64,000 nucleotides of DNA from JBDHHQ01 sp039586035 (GTDB taxonomy: Bacteria; Gemmatimonadota; Gemmatimonadetes; Longimicrobiales; Gaopeijiaceae). This document shows positions 62,805 through 64,000 of this stretch, one piece after another. A model generated the notes under the pieces. That model saw only the letters and a program-made list of their open reading frames with translations, had not been told where the DNA came from and did no database searches. The stretch is taken from the NCBI GenBank assembly GCA_039586035.1, contig JBDHLD010000004.1:62001-126000 (forward strand), read 5' to 3'. Made by a program: the position numbers and the translations under genes. The number at the start of each line of letters is the position of its first letter. Within the stretch, counting starts at the first letter, position 1.

Positions 62805-64000
62805 CCGGCCGTCTCGCGCTGAGCACGGGAGCCACCGGGCGTCGGGAGCACCTTGCCGGGGTTGAACAGGCGAATGGGGTCGAACACCCGTCGAACGGCC
62901 TCCATGGCCTCCAGCATGGGCGAATCGAATACGAGATCCATGTACTTCTGCTTGTCTATCCCCACGCCGTGCTCTCCGGTAATCGTACCGCCCGCATCCA
63001 CACAGGCCCTCATGATCTCGGCCGAGGCCCGTTCCACTCGCTCGAGCTGGCCCGGGTCCCTTCGGTCGAACGGGATGTTGGGATGAAGGTTGCCGTCACC
63101 CGCGTGGAAGACGTTCGCGATCGTGAGCCCGTAGCGCGATCCGATCTCCGAAATGTGGCCCAACACCTCTGGAAGACGGGTCCGGGGGACGGTAGCGTCC
63201 TGTACCAGGAGGTCGGGCGCGAGCCGCCCGAGGGCTCCGATGGCCTTCTTGCGACCTCGCCAGAGAGCCGCCCTGGTCTCGGGGTCACCGGCGTGCCGTA
63301 CCTCGCGGGCGCCGGCTTCGACGCAGCAGGCTTCGGCCTGGAGGGCGGCGTCGTCCAGACCCGCTTCCACACCGTCGAATTCCACCACCAGGGCGGCTCC
63401 CGCGTCCACCGGGTACCCGGCAGCGAAAGCGCTGGATTCCACGGCGCGGATCGTCGGACCGTCGATGATCTCCAGCGCCGCGGGCAGCAAGCCCTGCGCG
63501 ATGATGCGGGTCACCGCCCGGCCAGCCTCTTCCAAGACGTCGAAGATGGCCAACAGCGTGCGCACGCCCTCGGGTAGCGGTAGCAAGCGGACCTCGATGG
63601 CGGTGGCGATACCGAAACAGCCCTCCGACCCGACGAAGGCCCCGAGCAGGTCCGGTCCAGGAGCCTGCCGGCCCATACCTCCAAGCCTCGCCACGCTCCC
63701 ATCCGAGAGCACGACCTCGAGGCCGGACACGTACCGACTCGTCACCCCGTACTTCAGACAGTGAGGCCCGCCGGAGTTCTCCGCGACGTTGCCGCCGATG
63801 GTGCAGGCGCTTTGGGACGAGGGGTCGGGCGCGTAGTGGAGACCCAGAGGTCGCGCCGTCTCGGTCAGGGCCGCGTTGACGACGCCGGGCTGCACGACCG
63901 CGCGGAGGTTGTCCGGGTCCAGCTCGAGGATCCGATTCATGCGCGTGGTCGCCACCACTACGGCGTCGTCACCGCCAAGGGCCCCTCCGGACAGGCCGGT
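62801..64000 (-). CDS. glcD: Glycolate oxidase FAD-linked subunit GlcD, N-terminus outside the window
   Basis: The frame is open to the window edge; visible residues begin TGLSGGALGGDDAVVV, the FAD pyrophosphate-binding loop, so about the first quarter of the domain or somewhat less is missing. Further motifs are CTIGGNVAENSGGPHCLKYG, VFHAGDGNLHPNIPF and the late GEHGVGIDKQKYM, all canonical for GlcD/lactate dehydrogenase-type flavoenzymes. It overlaps glcE in a GTGA. This is the catalytic subunit. Confidence 0.94.
   Translation of the reverse strand, partial: TGLSGGALGGDDAVVVATTRMNRILELDPDNLRAVVQPGVVNAALTETARPLGLHYAPDPSSQSACTIGGNVAENSGGPHCLKYGVTSRYVSGLEVVLSDGSVARLGGMGRQAPGPDLLGAFVGSEGCFGIATAIEVRLLPLPEGVRTLLAIFDVLEEAGRAVTRIIAQGLLPAALEIIDGPTIRAVESSAFAAGYPVDAGAALVVEFDGVEAGLDDAALQAEACCVEAGAREVRHAGDPETRAALWRGRKKAIGALGRLAPDLLVQDATVPRTRLPEVLGHISEIGSRYGLTIANVFHAGDGNLHPNIPFDRRDPGQLERVERASAEIMRACVDAGGTITGEHGVGIDKQKYMDLVFDSPMLEAMEAVRRVFDPIRLFNPGKVLPTPGGSRAQRETAG

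Overview
The window is visibly GC-rich, densely packed bacterial chromosome. It has no insertion sequences, phage genes, CRISPR arrays, rRNA or tRNA genes that I can see. Several features suggest a Gram-negative-type, aerobic, peptide- and amino-acid-using bacterium of a Gemmatimonadota-like lineage: many lipoprotein or Sec signal peptides, secreted beta-propellers, a YpdA-type (bacillithiol) reductase, a DUF481 outer-membrane protein, a fused TRAP permease and ETF-quinone oxidoreductase. The phylum is my inference from gene content. Neighbouring genes are very often joined by 4-bp ATGA or GTGA overlaps, which helps to fix starts.

Layout. 1-6.6 kb: an ABC exporter (permease cut by the window edge), an AbrB-like protein with a macro-domain protein, then a tightly overlapping operon of a D-aminoacylase-like amidohydrolase, a LuxE-like acyl-activating enzyme and a LuxC-like acyl-CoA reductase. 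6.8-17.3 kb: YpdA, YgfZ, a SirB1-type protein, selD read through an in-frame UGA (selenocysteine), Lon, an MBL-fold hydrolase, gamma-glutamyltransferase and a Nudix hydrolase. 17.3-19.8 kb: a four-gene exported locus in which two small paralogous secreted proteins flank a beta-propeller and a DsbA-like oxidoreductase. 20.2-29.8 kb: a short new ORF, ETF-QO, a MoxR-like AAA ATPase with a VWA protein further on, an erythromycin-esterase-like lipoprotein, a TPR protein and MutY. 29.8-42.4 kb: secreted and outer-membrane proteins, a MATE/ANKH-like transporter, PhzF, MscS, DUF192, a PLP enzyme, a methyltransferase and an SGNH-like membrane protein. 42.5-49 kb: a second D-aminoacylase-like lipoprotein with a fused TRAP permease, a propeller and a YIP1 protein. 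49.1-53.7 kb: a phosphatase-superfamily enzyme, a GspE/PilB ATPase with extra zinc ribbons, and unknown genes. 53.8-58.6 kb: an overlapping operon (M20 peptidase, DUF1611, GNAT, N-acylamino-acid racemase) that fits conversion of D- to L-amino acids through N-acyl intermediates. 58.65-64 kb: a glycolate-oxidase operon glcD-glcE-aldehyde dehydrogenase-glcF, with glcD cut by the window edge.

Two themes tie the window together. The first is N-acyl and D-amino-acid chemistry: two D-aminoacylase-like enzymes, the racemase operon, and LuxE/LuxC, which could reduce a released acyl chain. The second is thiol and selenium biology: YpdA, gamma-glutamyltransferase, the selenocysteine SelD, and the DsbA-like enzyme next to two-cysteine secreted proteins. 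The loci I consider least described are the small-protein/propeller/DsbA locus at 17.3-19.8 kb and the deacylase-LuxE-LuxC operon at 2.1-6.3 kb.
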